A stretch of 64,000 bases of DNA. It comes from Luteibacter aegosomatissinici (lineage in GTDB: Bacteria > Pseudomonadota > Gammaproteobacteria > Xanthomonadales > Rhodanobacteraceae). Both the position numbers and the translations under genes were made by a program. The stretch spans positions 4,426,501 to 4,490,500 of the forward strand of contig NZ_CP095742.1 of NCBI RefSeq assembly GCF_023078495.1, given 5' to 3'. The notes beneath the pieces were generated by a model, which saw nothing but the letters and a program-made list of their open reading frames with translations, was not told where the DNA came from and made no database searches. This document shows, piece by piece, positions 46,186 to 55,030 of this stretch; the first letter of the stretch is position 1; each line of letters opens with the position of its first letter.

Positions 46186-47238
46186 TTACGCGGCAGGCGG
46201 GAGGGTTTCCAGGCTCCACCGGGGGAACACCTCAATGGTGTCGTCCTGGTGCTGCCCGGCAGCGAGGCGGATCGCACCGGCCAGGGCGATCATCGCGCCG
46301 TTATCGGTGCAGAACTGCAGGCGCGGGAAGTAAACGCGGAACCCGTCCTTCGCGCCCGCTTCGGCGAGCTGCTCGCGCAACCGCTTGTTGGCGCCCACGC
46401 CGCCGGCGATCACCAGGCGCTTCGCGCCGGTAGCCTCGAGGGCGCGCCGGCACTTGATCGCCAGGGTATCGACAATGGCTTCCTCGAACCCACGCGCAAT
46501 GTCAGCCCGGGTCTGCTCCGACTTATCGGAGGCCTGCCAAGCCAGCAAGACCTGGGTCTTGAGGCCCGAGAAGCTGAAATCCAGGCCGGGCCGGTCGACC
46601 ATCGGCCGTGAGAAGCGGAATTTGCCGGGCGTGCCCTGCTCGGCCAGCTTCGCCAGGGCGGGGCCGCCAGGGTATGGCAGGCCCATCAGCTTGGCCGTCT
46701 TGTCGAAGGCCTCGCCAGCGGCGTCATCCAGGGTATCGCCCAGGATCCGGTACTCACCGATCGCCTTCACCTCGACCAGCATGGAATGGCCGCCGGAAAC
46801 CAGCAGGGCCACGAACGGCGGCTCCGGCGGGTCATCCTCGAGTAGCGGCGCCAGGAGGTGGCCTTCCATGTGGTGCACGCCGATGGCCGGCACACCCAGG
46901 GCCCAGGCCATGGCTCGGGCCGCCGAGGCACCTACCAGCAGGGCACCGACCAGGCCGGGGCCGGCCGTATAGGCCACGCCGCCCAGGTCGGCCGGGGTCA
47001 GGCCAGCATCCTTGAGGGCTTGGCGCACAAGGGGTACCAGCTTGCGCACGTGGTCGCGGCTGGCCAGTTCGGGCACCACGCCGCCGTATTCCGCGTGCAG
47101 CTTGATCTGGCTGAACAGGGCATGGGAAAGCAGGCCGCGGCCCGGATTTTCCGGGTCCCAGCGCAGCAGGGCCACCCCTGTTTCATCACAGGAGGTCTCG
47201 ACGCCTAACACAGGCTTTGAAATTTGCTTTTCGATCAC
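46186..47238 (-). CDS. tsaD: tRNA N6-adenosine threonylcarbamoyltransferase
   Basis: The 350-residue catalytic subunit for t6A37 formation on ANN-decoding tRNAs. Motifs: [15 protein letters not shown], the metal site [21 protein letters not shown] and [16 protein letters not shown] 47238 is the likely start; a GTG nine codons in is an alternative. It is divergent from rpsU, a conserved arrangement, and the rpsU promoter overlaps its first codons. Confidence 0.95.
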   Translation of the reverse strand: MIEKQISKPVLGVETSCDETGVALLRWDPENPGRGLLSHALFSQIKLHAEYGGVVPELASRDHVRKLVPLVRQALKDAGLTPADLGGVAYTAGPGLVGALLVGASAARAMAWALGVPAIGVHHMEGHLLAPLLEDDPPEPPFVALLVSGGHSMLVEVKAIGEYRILGDTLDDAAGEAFDKTAKLMGLPYPGGPALAKLAEQGTPGKFRFSRPMVDRPGLDFSFSGLKTQVLLAWQASDKSEQTRADIARGFEEAIVDTLAIKCRRALEATGAKRLVIAGGVGANKRLREQLAEAGAKDGFRVYFPRLQFCTDNGAMIALAGAIRLAAGQHQDDTIEVFPRWSLETLPPAA

Positions 47239-47246
47239 GTTATAAT
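47217..47246 (+). promoter_or_regulatory. Sigma70 promoter of rpsU
   Basis: TTGAAA (47217-47222), 18-bp spacer, TATAAT (47241-47246): a near-consensus promoter, fitting a highly expressed ribosomal gene. The leader then has a short CCCGGG-TAG-CCCGGG hairpin (47257-47271) and a GGAG site 5 nt before the rpsU ATG. Confidence 0.8.
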
Positions 47247-47294
47247 CCGCGGCTCACCCGGGTAGCCCGGGCAGTTTAATCAAGTGGAGTTTCC

Positions 47295-47510
47295 ATGCCG
47301 AGCGTTAAAGTCCGCGAGAACGAGCCGTTTGAGCTTGCCCTCCGCCGCTTCAAGCGTACGTGCGAAAAGGCTGGCGTGCTGGCCGAAACGCGCAAGCGCG
47401 AATTTTACGAAAAGCCGACCCAGGAGCGTAAGCGCAAGCGCGCTGCTGCTGTGAAGCGCCACCTGCGCCGTCTGTCCCGCGACACGACGCGCCGGACCCG
47501 CATGTACTGA
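47295..47510 (+). CDS. rpsU: 30S ribosomal protein S21
   Basis: A 71-residue, very basic protein ([20 protein letters not shown]...) typical of S21, which helps mRNA base-pairing on the 30S subunit. First gene of the macromolecular synthesis operon (rpsU, yqeY, dnaG). Confidence 0.97.
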   Translation: MPSVKVRENEPFELALRRFKRTCEKAGVLAETRKREFYEKPTQERKRKRAAAVKRHLRRLSRDTTRRTRMY

Positions 47511-47594
47511 TTGCCTCGCCGGCCTTTTCGGGCCGGTGCTGGACCCGCGGCTGGCGCGTTCGCCCGCAGCCGCCGCAATCAGGCGGAAATCCCG

Positions 47595-47628
47595 AGCCGG
47601 CTCCCCCGAAAGGTGGAGCCGGCTTTTC
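47595..47628 (+). terminator. Terminator/attenuator between rpsU and yqeY
   Basis: A perfect 10-bp stem (AGCCGGCTCC / GGAGCCGGCT) followed by TTTCG. A weaker hairpin (CCGGCC-TTTTCG-GGCCGG, 47519-47536) precedes it. A leaky terminator here would explain high S21 and low primase output, as known for the E. coli operon. Confidence 0.75.
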
Positions 47629-47648
47629 GTCGTTCTGGAGAAAACACG

Positions 47649-48092
47649 ATGAGCCTCAAGGCCAAGATCACCGAAGACATGAAGGCCGCCATGAAGGGCG
47701 GCGAGAAGGACCGGCTGGCGGTCATCCGCCTGGTCCAGGCCCAGATCAAGCAGCGCGAGGTGGATGAACGGATCGAGCTCGACGACACGCAGGTCCTGGC
47801 CGTCCTCGAAAAGATGCAGAAGCAGCGCCGCGACTCGATCGAGCAGTACGACAAGGCCGGCCGCGACGACCTGGCCTCGGTCGAGCGCTACGAGATGACC
47901 GTGATCGACGCCTACCTGCCGACCAAGCTCAGCGACGCCGAGCTGGACGCCCTGGTCGATGCCGCCGTGGCCGAATCCGGCGCCACCTCGGCCCGCGACA
48001 TGGGCAAGGTCGTAGCCCTGGTCAAGGAAAAGGCCGCCGGCCGCGCCGACATGGGCGCCGTGGCAGGCAAGGTCAAAGCCAAGCTGACCTGA
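47649..48092 (+). CDS. yqeY: GatB/YqeY domain-containing protein
   Basis: A 147-residue protein matching the YqeY family (related to the tail of GatB): MSLKAKITEDMKAAMKGGEKDRLAVIRLV, AYLPTKLSDAELDALV and RADMGAVAGKVKAKL. It may act on tRNA or translation; unproven. It usually lies between rpsU and dnaG, as here. Confidence 0.93.
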   Translation: MSLKAKITEDMKAAMKGGEKDRLAVIRLVQAQIKQREVDERIELDDTQVLAVLEKMQKQRRDSIEQYDKAGRDDLASVERYEMTVIDAYLPTKLSDAELDALVDAAVAESGATSARDMGKVVALVKEKAAGRADMGAVAGKVKAKLT

Positions 48093-48206
48093 TAAACACC
48101 GGCCGCGGCGGCAGATTCACGGTTTCACAAACGGCCCACACGGCCCACCGCATCCTTCCCGCCGCGGCAGGGGGAGCGTCCTCCGGCTCTTTTGGAGGGA
48201 ATCCCC

Positions 48207-48380
48207 ATGCTTAAGTACGCCATCATTTTTGGCCTCATCGCCCTGGTCACGGGCGCCCTGGGCTTCAGCAAGGTCTCGGGTATTGCCGCGACCATTGCCA
48301 AGGTCTGCTTCGCCATCTTCCTGATCCTGTTCGTGATCGCCATCCTCGCCGTCATCGGCGTGTTCAAAATGGCGTTCTGA
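48207..48380 (+). CDS. DUF1328 family small membrane protein
   Basis: A 57-residue protein with two membrane helices ([34 protein letters not shown]), a DUF1328/YtjA member. It has an excellent ribosome-binding site (GGAGG, 8 nt before ATG). It sits in the yqeY-dnaG gap, where I would not expect it. Function unknown. Confidence 0.88.
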   Translation: MLKYAIIFGLIALVTGALGFSKVSGIAATIAKVCFAIFLILFVIAILAVIGVFKMAF

Positions 48381-48432
48381 CGCATCCGTCAAGCTCCTCG
48401 CGGAAACGGTTGCGTGGCATCCTAGGCGACTG

Positions 48433-50178
48433 ATGCGCGGCCGTATCCCAGACAACTTCATTGACGACCTCCTGACCCGCGTCGACATCGTCGACGTGAT
48501 CGAGAAGCGCGTGCCCCTGAAGAAGGCGGGACGGGAGTGGACGGCCTGCTGCCCGTTCCACAACGAGCGCTCGCCCTCGTTCTATGTGAGCCCCACCAAG
48601 CAGTTCTACCACTGCTTTGGCTGTGGGGCCCACGGCAGCGCTGTCCGCTTCCTGATGGATTACGACCGGCTGGAGTTCCCCGACGCCATCGAGGAGCTGG
48701 CCCAGTCGGTCGGCATGAAGGTGCCTTACGAGGGCGGCCGGGACGACAAGCCCCGTGAAGACCGCACCGACCTCTACACCCTGCTGGACGAGGCGGCGAG
48801 CTTCTACCAAAAGGAGCTGGGCACGAGCGACGAGGCCAGGGCCTACGTCGAAAAGCGTGGCCTGGATGAGGAAACTCTCAAGCGCTTCCGCATCGGCTGG
48901 GCGCCAGCCGGCTTCGATGGCGTGCTGAAGGCCCTCGGGACCAGCGATGCCCGCCGCAAGCTGCTGAACGATGCCGGCATGGTCGCCAGCAACGAGCGCG
49001 GCAACCGCTACGACCGGTTTCGCGAGCGGGTCATGTTCCCGATCCTGGACCGCCGTGGCCGCGTCATCGCCTTTGGCGGGCGCGTGCTGTCGTCCGACCA
49101 GGGCCCGAAGTACCTCAACTCGCCCGAGACCCCCCTGTTCCACAAGGGCCGCGAGCTGTTCGCCCTGTGGCAGGTGAAGCAGGCCCACCAGACGGTCACC
49201 CGGATCATGGTGGTCGAGGGCTATATGGACGTGATCGCCCTGCACCAGGCCGGCCTGCCGATCGCGGTGGCCACCCTGGGTACCGCGACCACCCCGGATC
49301 ACGCGGAAGTGCTGTTCCGCGCCGCCCCCGACGTCTTCTTCTGCTTCGACGGCGACCGGGCCGGCCGCCAGGCCGCCTGGCGCGCCGTGGAATCGATCCT
49401 GCCGCGCATGCGCGATGGTCGCCAGGCCCACTTCCTTTTCCTGCCTGATGGCGAGGATCCGGACACCCTGGTGCGCAAGGAAGGCAAGGACGGCTTCGAG
49501 AAACGCATGAAGGAAGCCATGCCGCTCTCCGAATACTTCTTCGAAGAACTCGGGCGCGATGTGGATACCACCCGCCTGGATGGCCGCGCACGACTGGCGG
49601 AGCGGGCACGCCCACTGATCGCCAAGCTGCCCGATGGCGCCTTCCGCGACCTGATGGCCGATGAGCTGAAGCGCCGGACGGGCGCCGGGGCCACGTTTGA
49701 GCCCGAAGCGGCCCCACAGCGCGCCACGTCGGCCAACCGACCCGCCAACGTCCAGCGCAGCCTGGTCCGCAGCGCGATCACGCTCCTGCTGGCCCAGCCC
49801 GGGTTGGCCCTGGAGGTTGAGCCACCCTACCCTTTCCTGCGCCTGGACCGCCCCGGCGTGGATCTGCTGGCCGAACTGATCGATGTGGTCCGATCGCGCC
49901 CCGATATCCGGCCGGCGGTACTCGTCGAGCACTTCATGGAGCGCGCCGAATACGCCTCCCTGCAGAAGCTGATGCAGGCCGAGGTGGTCGGCGAGGCCGA
50001 CATGCAGCGGGTGGAATTCCTCGATGCCCTGGCCCAGATGCAGCGCCAGGCCACGACACAACGCCGCGAGTACCTGATCGCCCGCGCCCGGGACGGGGTG
50101 CTGGACGACACGGAGAAAGCCGAACTGCGCGTACTGCTGGCCGCGCGCGTGATTTCCGGCGAGCAGGCGGCCGAATGA
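48433..50178 (+). CDS. dnaG: DNA primase
   Basis: A 581-residue primase that makes RNA primers at the replication fork. The N-terminal zinc finger uses Cys40, His43, Cys61 and Cys64 (CCPFH, HCFGCG). The TOPRIM core has VVEGYMDVIALHQAGLP and CFDGDRAGRQAAWRA. The C-terminal helicase-binding part follows ~430. It is 52 bp after the DUF1328 gene. Confidence 0.97.
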   Translation: MRGRIPDNFIDDLLTRVDIVDVIEKRVPLKKAGREWTACCPFHNERSPSFYVSPTKQFYHCFGCGAHGSAVRFLMDYDRLEFPDAIEELAQSVGMKVPYEGGRDDKPREDRTDLYTLLDEAASFYQKELGTSDEARAYVEKRGLDEETLKRFRIGWAPAGFDGVLKALGTSDARRKLLNDAGMVASNERGNRYDRFRERVMFPILDRRGRVIAFGGRVLSSDQGPKYLNSPETPLFHKGRELFALWQVKQAHQTVTRIMVVEGYMDVIALHQAGLPIAVATLGTATTPDHAEVLFRAAPDVFFCFDGDRAGRQAAWRAVESILPRMRDGRQAHFLFLPDGEDPDTLVRKEGKDGFEKRMKEAMPLSEYFFEELGRDVDTTRLDGRARLAERARPLIAKLPDGAFRDLMADELKRRTGAGATFEPEAAPQRATSANRPANVQRSLVRSAITLLLAQPGLALEVEPPYPFLRLDRPGVDLLAELIDVVRSRPDIRPAVLVEHFMERAEYASLQKLMQAEVVGEADMQRVEFLDALAQMQRQATTQRREYLIARARDGVLDDTEKAELRVLLAARVISGEQAAE

Positions 50179-50269
50179 TGCGCTGCACCTGCGATGTCAT
50201 GCGATCCATGGGATCATCCGGTTTTCGTACCCCGAAGGACCCGGCCGTGGCCGGACGTGCCAAAGCCTG

Positions 50270-50944
50270 ATGGAACTGCTCAATAGCCTCGTCGACGTCT
50301 TCGGGCGGAACGGCTACATCGCCGTCTTCCTCGCCCTGATGCTCTGCGGCGCAGGATTGCCCCTGCCCGAAGACATCACCCTGGTCGCCGGCGGCATCAT
50401 CACCGGGCTTGGCTATGGCGATGTGCACACCATGGTGGGCGTGGGCATGGCCGGCGTACTGGTGGGCGATTCCACCATGTTCCTGCTGGGCCGCCACTTC
50501 GGCGGGCGGATCATGCGCTGGCGCTTCGTCGCCCGCCTGCTCACCCCCGAGCGCTACGCCAAGGTCCAGGAAAAGTTCGAACGCTACGGCAACCGGCTCA
50601 TGTTCGTGGCCCGGTTCCTGCCCGGCATGCGCACCGCGGTGTTCATAACCGCCGGCGCCACCCACCGCGTCGGCTTCCTCCGCTTCCTTCTGCTCGATGG
50701 CATGGCCGCCGCCATCAGCGTGCCGATCTGGGTGTACCTGGGTTACCTGGGCGCGCATAACCACGAATGGCTGGCCATGTGGATCCACCGCGGCCAGGCC
50801 GGGCTCTGGCTGGCCATCGCCGGTGCCGTGATCGTGGTGGGCGTCCTGTGGTGGCGCCGCCACAAAGCGGCGGAGCGCGAGTGCGAGGCCCAGCACAAGC
50901 AGAAATCGATCCCGCCGCGCCTACGCAACGACGAGCGCAGCTAG
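50270..50944 (+). CDS. DedA family membrane protein
   Basis: A 224-residue SNARE-associated/DedA protein, a family linked to lipid flipping and envelope homeostasis. Hallmarks: LCGAGLPLPEDITLVAGGIITG, GRHFGGRIMRWRFVARLLTPER and FVARFLPGMRTAVFITAG. About five hydrophobic segments. It follows dnaG, where relatives such as Xanthomonas often have rpoD. Confidence 0.92.
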   Translation: MELLNSLVDVFGRNGYIAVFLALMLCGAGLPLPEDITLVAGGIITGLGYGDVHTMVGVGMAGVLVGDSTMFLLGRHFGGRIMRWRFVARLLTPERYAKVQEKFERYGNRLMFVARFLPGMRTAVFITAGATHRVGFLRFLLLDGMAAAISVPIWVYLGYLGAHNHEWLAMWIHRGQAGLWLAIAGAVIVVGVLWWRRHKAAERECEAQHKQKSIPPRLRNDERS

Positions 50945-51019
50945 ATTTTTCCGCGCACCGTCGCGCCTACACGAAAATCGTCAAAGACCTACGCAACGCC
51001 GAGAAAGTCCCTGCGTCCC

Positions 51020-51505
51020 ATGGACAAGGTAATCGGCGACGATCGGGGCCACGTTCAATCGAACCCGGATACCGATAAGCAAATGGTCGCCAATCTTTCC
51101 GAAGGACTCTATGTCGACGAAGTATTGCCCGACATTCGCACATCTGCGGACGTCGACGGCGTGGTCACAAGACTCGTCGTATGCGATGAAATCACACACC
51201 TCTACCTACGCGACTATCGTGACCGGGAGCTCAAACTTCTCGTAAGCGACTCCACGCTTGCCTGTGACATCGCACCGCATATTCAGGATGGACTCGTGCG
51301 CGTGGTAGCCGATGGATATTGGCAGCGCCTGAAACCGTATGGCTGGCTTCCGAAGCAAGGGGCTTGTTACGCGCGATCGTTCGTCGTTCTCAAAACCACT
51401 CCCCTCGCTCAGATCCTCGACGAATTCACAGCGATAGCAGCGGACGGCTGGAATGCGCTCGATGATCCGATGGCAGCGTGGAAAAAATTGAGGGGATGCA
51501 AATGA
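51020..51505 (+). CDS. Unknown protein paired with a PIN nuclease
   Basis: Up to 161 residues; ATG 51020 or ATG 51083 (neither has a strong ribosome-binding site). I do not recognise the family. The middle is beta-rich (VVTRLVVCDEITHLYLRDYRDRE; LVRVVADGYWQRLKPYGWLP), the end helical (TTPLAQILDEFTAIAADGW). Codon use is AT-richer than neighbours. Its TGA overlaps the ATG of the PIN gene, so the two are translationally coupled, as antitoxin-toxin or effector-partner pairs often are. Confidence 0.72.
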   Translation: MDKVIGDDRGHVQSNPDTDKQMVANLSEGLYVDEVLPDIRTSADVDGVVTRLVVCDEITHLYLRDYRDRELKLLVSDSTLACDIAPHIQDGLVRVVADGYWQRLKPYGWLPKQGACYARSFVVLKTTPLAQILDEFTAIAADGWNALDDPMAAWKKLRGCK

Positions 51506-52101
51506 GCAACCAAGCATACCGCGTCCTCGTCGACACCAATTTTCTCATCGCGTGGAAAGGCAGCGTGGTGGATGCGAGCATTCACGTTGCCGCTGCTCGC
51601 TTCATAGCGCGTATCACATCCAACCCACGCAGCCAGCTCGTGATTCCAGCTCCAGTCGTCGCCGAGTTCCTGGTCGGAGCAGACGCCAACGCCTTATCCA
51701 CGATGAACGCATTGGTCGATCAGTCATGGATCGCTGTCGGTGTTTTCGACTACAGCGCCGCGCTGGAACTACACCTGATCGAGCGAGCGGCCGCCTTTCT
51801 TGGCGACAAGAAGGATGGCATCGACGCACCTTGGCAAAAGATAAAGTTTGACCGCCAAATCGTAGCCATTTCGCGTTCGTACGAGTGCCAACTTATCGTC
51901 ACCAATGATCGTGGGGTCGCGGCTACCGCCCTAAGATCTGGCATTCCTGTGTGCCCCATCGCTGCCCTCGACAAAGCCGAGGCGATGATGCAACGAAAGC
52001 GTTCTGTCCGAGAACCCGACTCCTTTTGGTACGACGCGTCTCACCCCTGGCTGCCGAGCTCGGCCACGAGCCAATCTCGGAACACAGCCGTCTCTTCCTG
52101 A
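51502..52101 (+). CDS. PIN-domain ribonuclease-like protein
   Basis: A 199-residue PIN-fold protein. The acidic set is visible: Asp11 (VLVDTNFLIAW), Glu55 (VVAEFLVGA), Asp118 (KFDRQIVAIS) and Asp136 (IVTNDRGVAA). Such proteins are Mg-dependent RNases, often VapC-type toxins. ATG 51502 overlaps the preceding TGA. The last ~20 residues are encoded antisense to the 3' end of the LysR gene, so its C-terminus may have been acquired on insertion. Contains ATA, TTA and AGA codons rare in neighbours. Partner and target are unknown. Confidence 0.82.
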   Translation: MSNQAYRVLVDTNFLIAWKGSVVDASIHVAAARFIARITSNPRSQLVIPAPVVAEFLVGADANALSTMNALVDQSWIAVGVFDYSAALELHLIERAAAFLGDKKDGIDAPWQKIKFDRQIVAISRSYECQLIVTNDRGVAATALRSGIPVCPIAALDKAEAMMQRKRSVREPDSFWYDASHPWLPSSATSQSRNTAVSS

Positions 52102-52907
52102 GAGGCCGCCTCCCGCGAGACGGCAAGGTAGTAGCTGTGGCGCAGGGGAACATCGCGGGACACGGGCGCTGCCAGCCGCCCAGCCGCCAGGTCATACGCC
52201 ACGAGCAGGTCCTGCGCCAACGCCACGCCCTGCCCTTCGATCGCGGCCTGCAGCATCATCGTGCCGTCGCCAAAACCCATCTCGCGCGAGATGGCGCCGG
52301 GCTCCACGCCCGCCTCTTCGAACCACTGGTCCCAGCTGGCGATGGCCACGGCACGGCGGCCTGGGCGCTCATGCAGCAGTAAGTGCTGGAACAAGTCAGC
52401 CGGTTCGCTGATGCCCTCGGCCACGCGGGGTGCGCACACCGGCGTGTAGCCGGTGGTCACCAAAAGGTCCATGCCCTCGCCAATCCGATCGTCGATCGAC
52501 AGGTCCCAGCCCGCGTCACCGCCATCGGTCACCACCTCGACGGCGATATCCGGGTGCCTGGTGAAGAAGCGAAACAGCCTCGGCACCAGCCATTTCGTAC
52601 CAAAGGTGGCGGGCACAGCGACCCTGAGCGAGGCACTCCGCTGGCCCATTACCTGGTCCGTCGCGTGCTGCAATGCACGAAAGACGTCCCGAATGCGTGG
52701 GAAATAGTTCTCCCCAGCCGCCGTCAGCGTGAGCTTATTGTTGCTTCGCACAAACAGCGGTATACCGAGGTAAGACTCCAATAATTTGACTTGGGCACTG
52801 ACCGCAGCAGCCGTTAGCGAAAGTTCTTCGCCGGCCTTGGTAAAGCTTAAATGCTGCGCCGCAAGCTCGAACACACGCACGGCGTTGAGGGGGAGCGAAC
52901 GCTTCAT
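52041..52907 (-). CDS. LysR-family regulator (GcvA-like), likely of the galactose operon
   Basis: A 288-residue regulator: N-terminal winged HTH (LPLNAVRVFELAAQHLSFTKAGEELSLTAAAVS, split here: helix to ~Ser42) and a periplasmic-binding-like effector domain (~90-288; LRVAVPATFGTKWLVPRL). It is divergent from dgoK with a 104-bp gap, the usual layout for LysR control of a neighbouring operon. Effector perhaps galactonate or KDGal (inference). Its 3' end overlaps the PIN gene by 61 bp. Confidence 0.9.
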   Translation of the reverse strand: MKRSLPLNAVRVFELAAQHLSFTKAGEELSLTAAAVSAQVKLLESYLGIPLFVRSNNKLTLTAAGENYFPRIRDVFRALQHATDQVMGQRSASLRVAVPATFGTKWLVPRLFRFFTRHPDIAVEVVTDGGDAGWDLSIDDRIGEGMDLLVTTGYTPVCAPRVAEGISEPADLFQHLLLHERPGRRAVAIASWDQWFEEAGVEPGAISREMGFGDGTMMLQAAIEGQGVALAQDLLVAYDLAAGRLAAPVSRDVPLRHSYYLAVSREAASQEETAVFRDWLVAELGSQG

Positions 52908-52958
52908 CGCGAGGTCATCAAGAAAAATTTGGGGAAAGCCCGAAGAAATTCTAGTTTG

Positions 52959-52972
52959 CCTGTCCCGACAGG
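52959..52972. promoter_or_regulatory. Palindrome in the LysR-dgoK intergenic region
   Basis: A perfect dyad, CCTGTC-CC-GACAGG, in the divergent control region. It is a candidate operator for the LysR protein, though it lacks the classic T-N11-A form. Confidence 0.4.
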
Positions 52973-53011
52973 TGACGCCAAGAATCCGGTGGCCTTGAGA
53001 ACGGATCTTCG

Positions 53012-54010
53012 ATGAACACCCTCACCATCGACACCGGTACCACCAACACCCGCGTCACTGCGTGGCGCGATGGCCAGGCCATTGGACAGGCCGCGACCCA
53101 GGTGGGCGTACGTGATACCGCGATCACGGGTAATACGAAAAAGCTGGAAGAAGGCCTGCGCGATACGATCACCGCGGCCCTGGCCGACGCAAAGCTCGAG
53201 AAGAGCGATATTGGCCGTGTCCTCGCCTCCGGGATGATCACGTCGAATGTCGGCCTCTGCGAAATTCCGCACGTAACCGCCGCCGCGGGCATTGATGACC
53301 TGGCCAGGGCCATGCGCGAATCCCTCGTCGAGACGGTGTGGCACCAGCCCATCTGGTTCGTACCTGGCGTGCGCAATGCCGTGGATCACATTGGCCTGCA
53401 TAACTGCGAGGCCATGGACATGATGCGCGGCGAGGAAACCGAATCCTTCGCGCTGGTCGAACGGCTGAACCTGCATGAGCCCACTGTCATCGTGTTGCCG
53501 GGCTCGCACTCCAAGTTCGTCAGTATCGATGCGAAACAGCGTATCGAAGGCTGCGTGACCACGCTGGCCGGCGAACTGCTCCATGTGATTTCGCACGACA
53601 CCATCCTCGCCGGCTCGCTGAAGGATGGGTTCGCCAAGCGCATCGATCCGGAGATGCTGCTCGCCGGCGCCGCCTCGGCCAAGCGCATTGGCCTGGGCCG
53701 CGCGTGCTTCAGCGTGCGCATCCTCGATCAGTTCGCCGTGTATGACGCGAACGCGCGTGCCAACTTCCTGCTCGGCGCCGTGCTCGGTTCCGATCTGCTC
53801 ACCCTGAAGAATTCCAGCGCGATCCGGATGAGCCCGGGCACGCGCTTTGTGATCAGTGGCAAGCCGATCCTGCGCGAGGCCATTGCCCGCCTTGTGGAAG
53901 GCGACGATTTCTTTTCCGGCACCGTCACGGTGCTTGGCGACGACGAGCAGAGCGACCTGGCCGGACACGGCGCCATCGCCATCGCCCGCCGGCGCGGCCT
54001 GCTCGACTAA
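53012..54010 (+). CDS. dgoK: 2-dehydro-3-deoxygalactonokinase
   Basis: A 332-residue DgoK-family sugar-acid kinase: IDTGTTNTRVTAWRDG at the N-terminus (phosphate-binding), VLASGMITSNVGLCEIPH, and LPGSHSKFV. It phosphorylates 2-keto-3-deoxygalactonate at C6, the substrate of the DgoA aldolase six genes downstream. First gene of the operon. Confidence 0.94.
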   Translation: MNTLTIDTGTTNTRVTAWRDGQAIGQAATQVGVRDTAITGNTKKLEEGLRDTITAALADAKLEKSDIGRVLASGMITSNVGLCEIPHVTAAAGIDDLARAMRESLVETVWHQPIWFVPGVRNAVDHIGLHNCEAMDMMRGEETESFALVERLNLHEPTVIVLPGSHSKFVSIDAKQRIEGCVTTLAGELLHVISHDTILAGSLKDGFAKRIDPEMLLAGAASAKRIGLGRACFSVRILDQFAVYDANARANFLLGAVLGSDLLTLKNSSAIRMSPGTRFVISGKPILREAIARLVEGDDFFSGTVTVLGDDEQSDLAGHGAIAIARRRGLLD

Positions 54011-54034
54011 CCTGCGACATTTAGGAGGGAACGC

Positions 54035-55030
54035 ATGAAGATCAAGTTTGCCCTGGGCGTGAAAGCCCTCGCACTGGCCCTGGCCATGGCGGCTGGCTCG
54101 TCGGCCTTTGCCGCCGATGAACCGGTCAAGATCGGCTTCGTCGTGAAGCAGCCGGAAGAGCCCTGGTTCCAGGACGAATGGAAATACGCCGAGCAAGCGG
54201 CCAAGGAGAAGGGCTTCACGCTCGTGAAGATCGGCGCGCCCGATGGCGGCCAGGTGCTGACGGCCATCGACAACCTGAAGGCGCAGCATGCCCAGGGCTT
54301 CGTCATCTGTACGCCTGATGTGAAGCTCGGCCCGTCCATCGTCGCCAAGGCGAAGATGAACCACCTGAAGCTCATGACCGTCGACGATCGCCTGATCGAT
54401 GGTTCTGGCAAGCCGATCGAATCCGTGCCGCACATGGGCATCTCGGCCAGCAAGATTGGTGAGCAGGTCGGCCAGGCCATCGCCGACGAAATGAAGAAGC
54501 GTGGCTGGAAGCCGGAAGAAACCGGCGCCCTGCGCATCTCGTACGACCAGTTGCCGACGGCGAAGGATCGTACCGATGGTGCCGTCGCCGCACTGACGGC
54601 CGCCGGCTTTCCGAAGGCTAACGTCGTGAATGCGCCCGAGGCCAAGACCGATACCGAGAACGCGTTCAACGCCGCGAACATCGCGATCACGCAGAACCCC
54701 AAGTACAAGCACTGGATCGCGTTCGGCCTGAATGATGAAGCCGTGCTGGGCGCCGTGCGCGCCGCCGAAGGCCGCGGCTTCCGCGCCGACAACATGATTG
54801 GCGTCGGTATCGGCGGCAGCAAGTCGGCGCTCAACGAGTTCGCCAAGGCGGAAGCCACGGGCTTCTTCGGCAGCGTGCTGATCAGCCCGAAGCGCCATGG
54901 CTATGAAACGTCGATCGATATGTACGAGTGGATCAAGAACGACAAGGCCCCGCCGCCCCTCACCCTGACCACCGGCCGCCTGATCACCAAGGCCAACGCC
55001 GCCGAAGTGCGCAAGGAAATGGGCCTCTGA
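54035..55030 (+). CDS. araF: Periplasmic sugar-binding protein, AraF type (L-arabinose/D-galactose)
   Basis: A 331-residue solute-binding protein with signal peptide (cleaved near SAFA-ADEP) and a strong GGAGG site. It is strikingly AraF-like: [22 protein letters not shown] (shown up to 20 residues as [17 protein letters not shown]), [40 protein letters not shown]. coli AraF binds both L-arabinose and D-galactose; the operon context suggests galactose here. Confidence 0.92.
   Translation: MKIKFALGVKALALALAMAAGSSAFAADEPVKIGFVVKQPEEPWFQDEWKYAEQAAKEKGFTLVKIGAPDGGQVLTAIDNLKAQHAQGFVICTPDVKLGPSIVAKAKMNHLKLMTVDDRLIDGSGKPIESVPHMGISASKIGEQVGQAIADEMKKRGWKPEETGALRISYDQLPTAKDRTDGAVAALTAAGFPKANVVNAPEAKTDTENAFNAANIAITQNPKYKHWIAFGLNDEAVLGAVRAAEGRGFRADNMIGVGIGGSKSALNEFAKAEATGFFGSVLISPKRHGYETSIDMYEWIKNDKAPPPLTLTTGRLITKANAAEVRKEMGL

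Noticed and set aside
48364-50061. 565-codon frame antisense to dnaG
   Set aside because: Shadow of primase; no ribosome-binding site or motif.
52904-54898. 664-codon frame antisense to dgoK/araF
   Set aside because: Shadow frame; both sense genes have clear family motifs.
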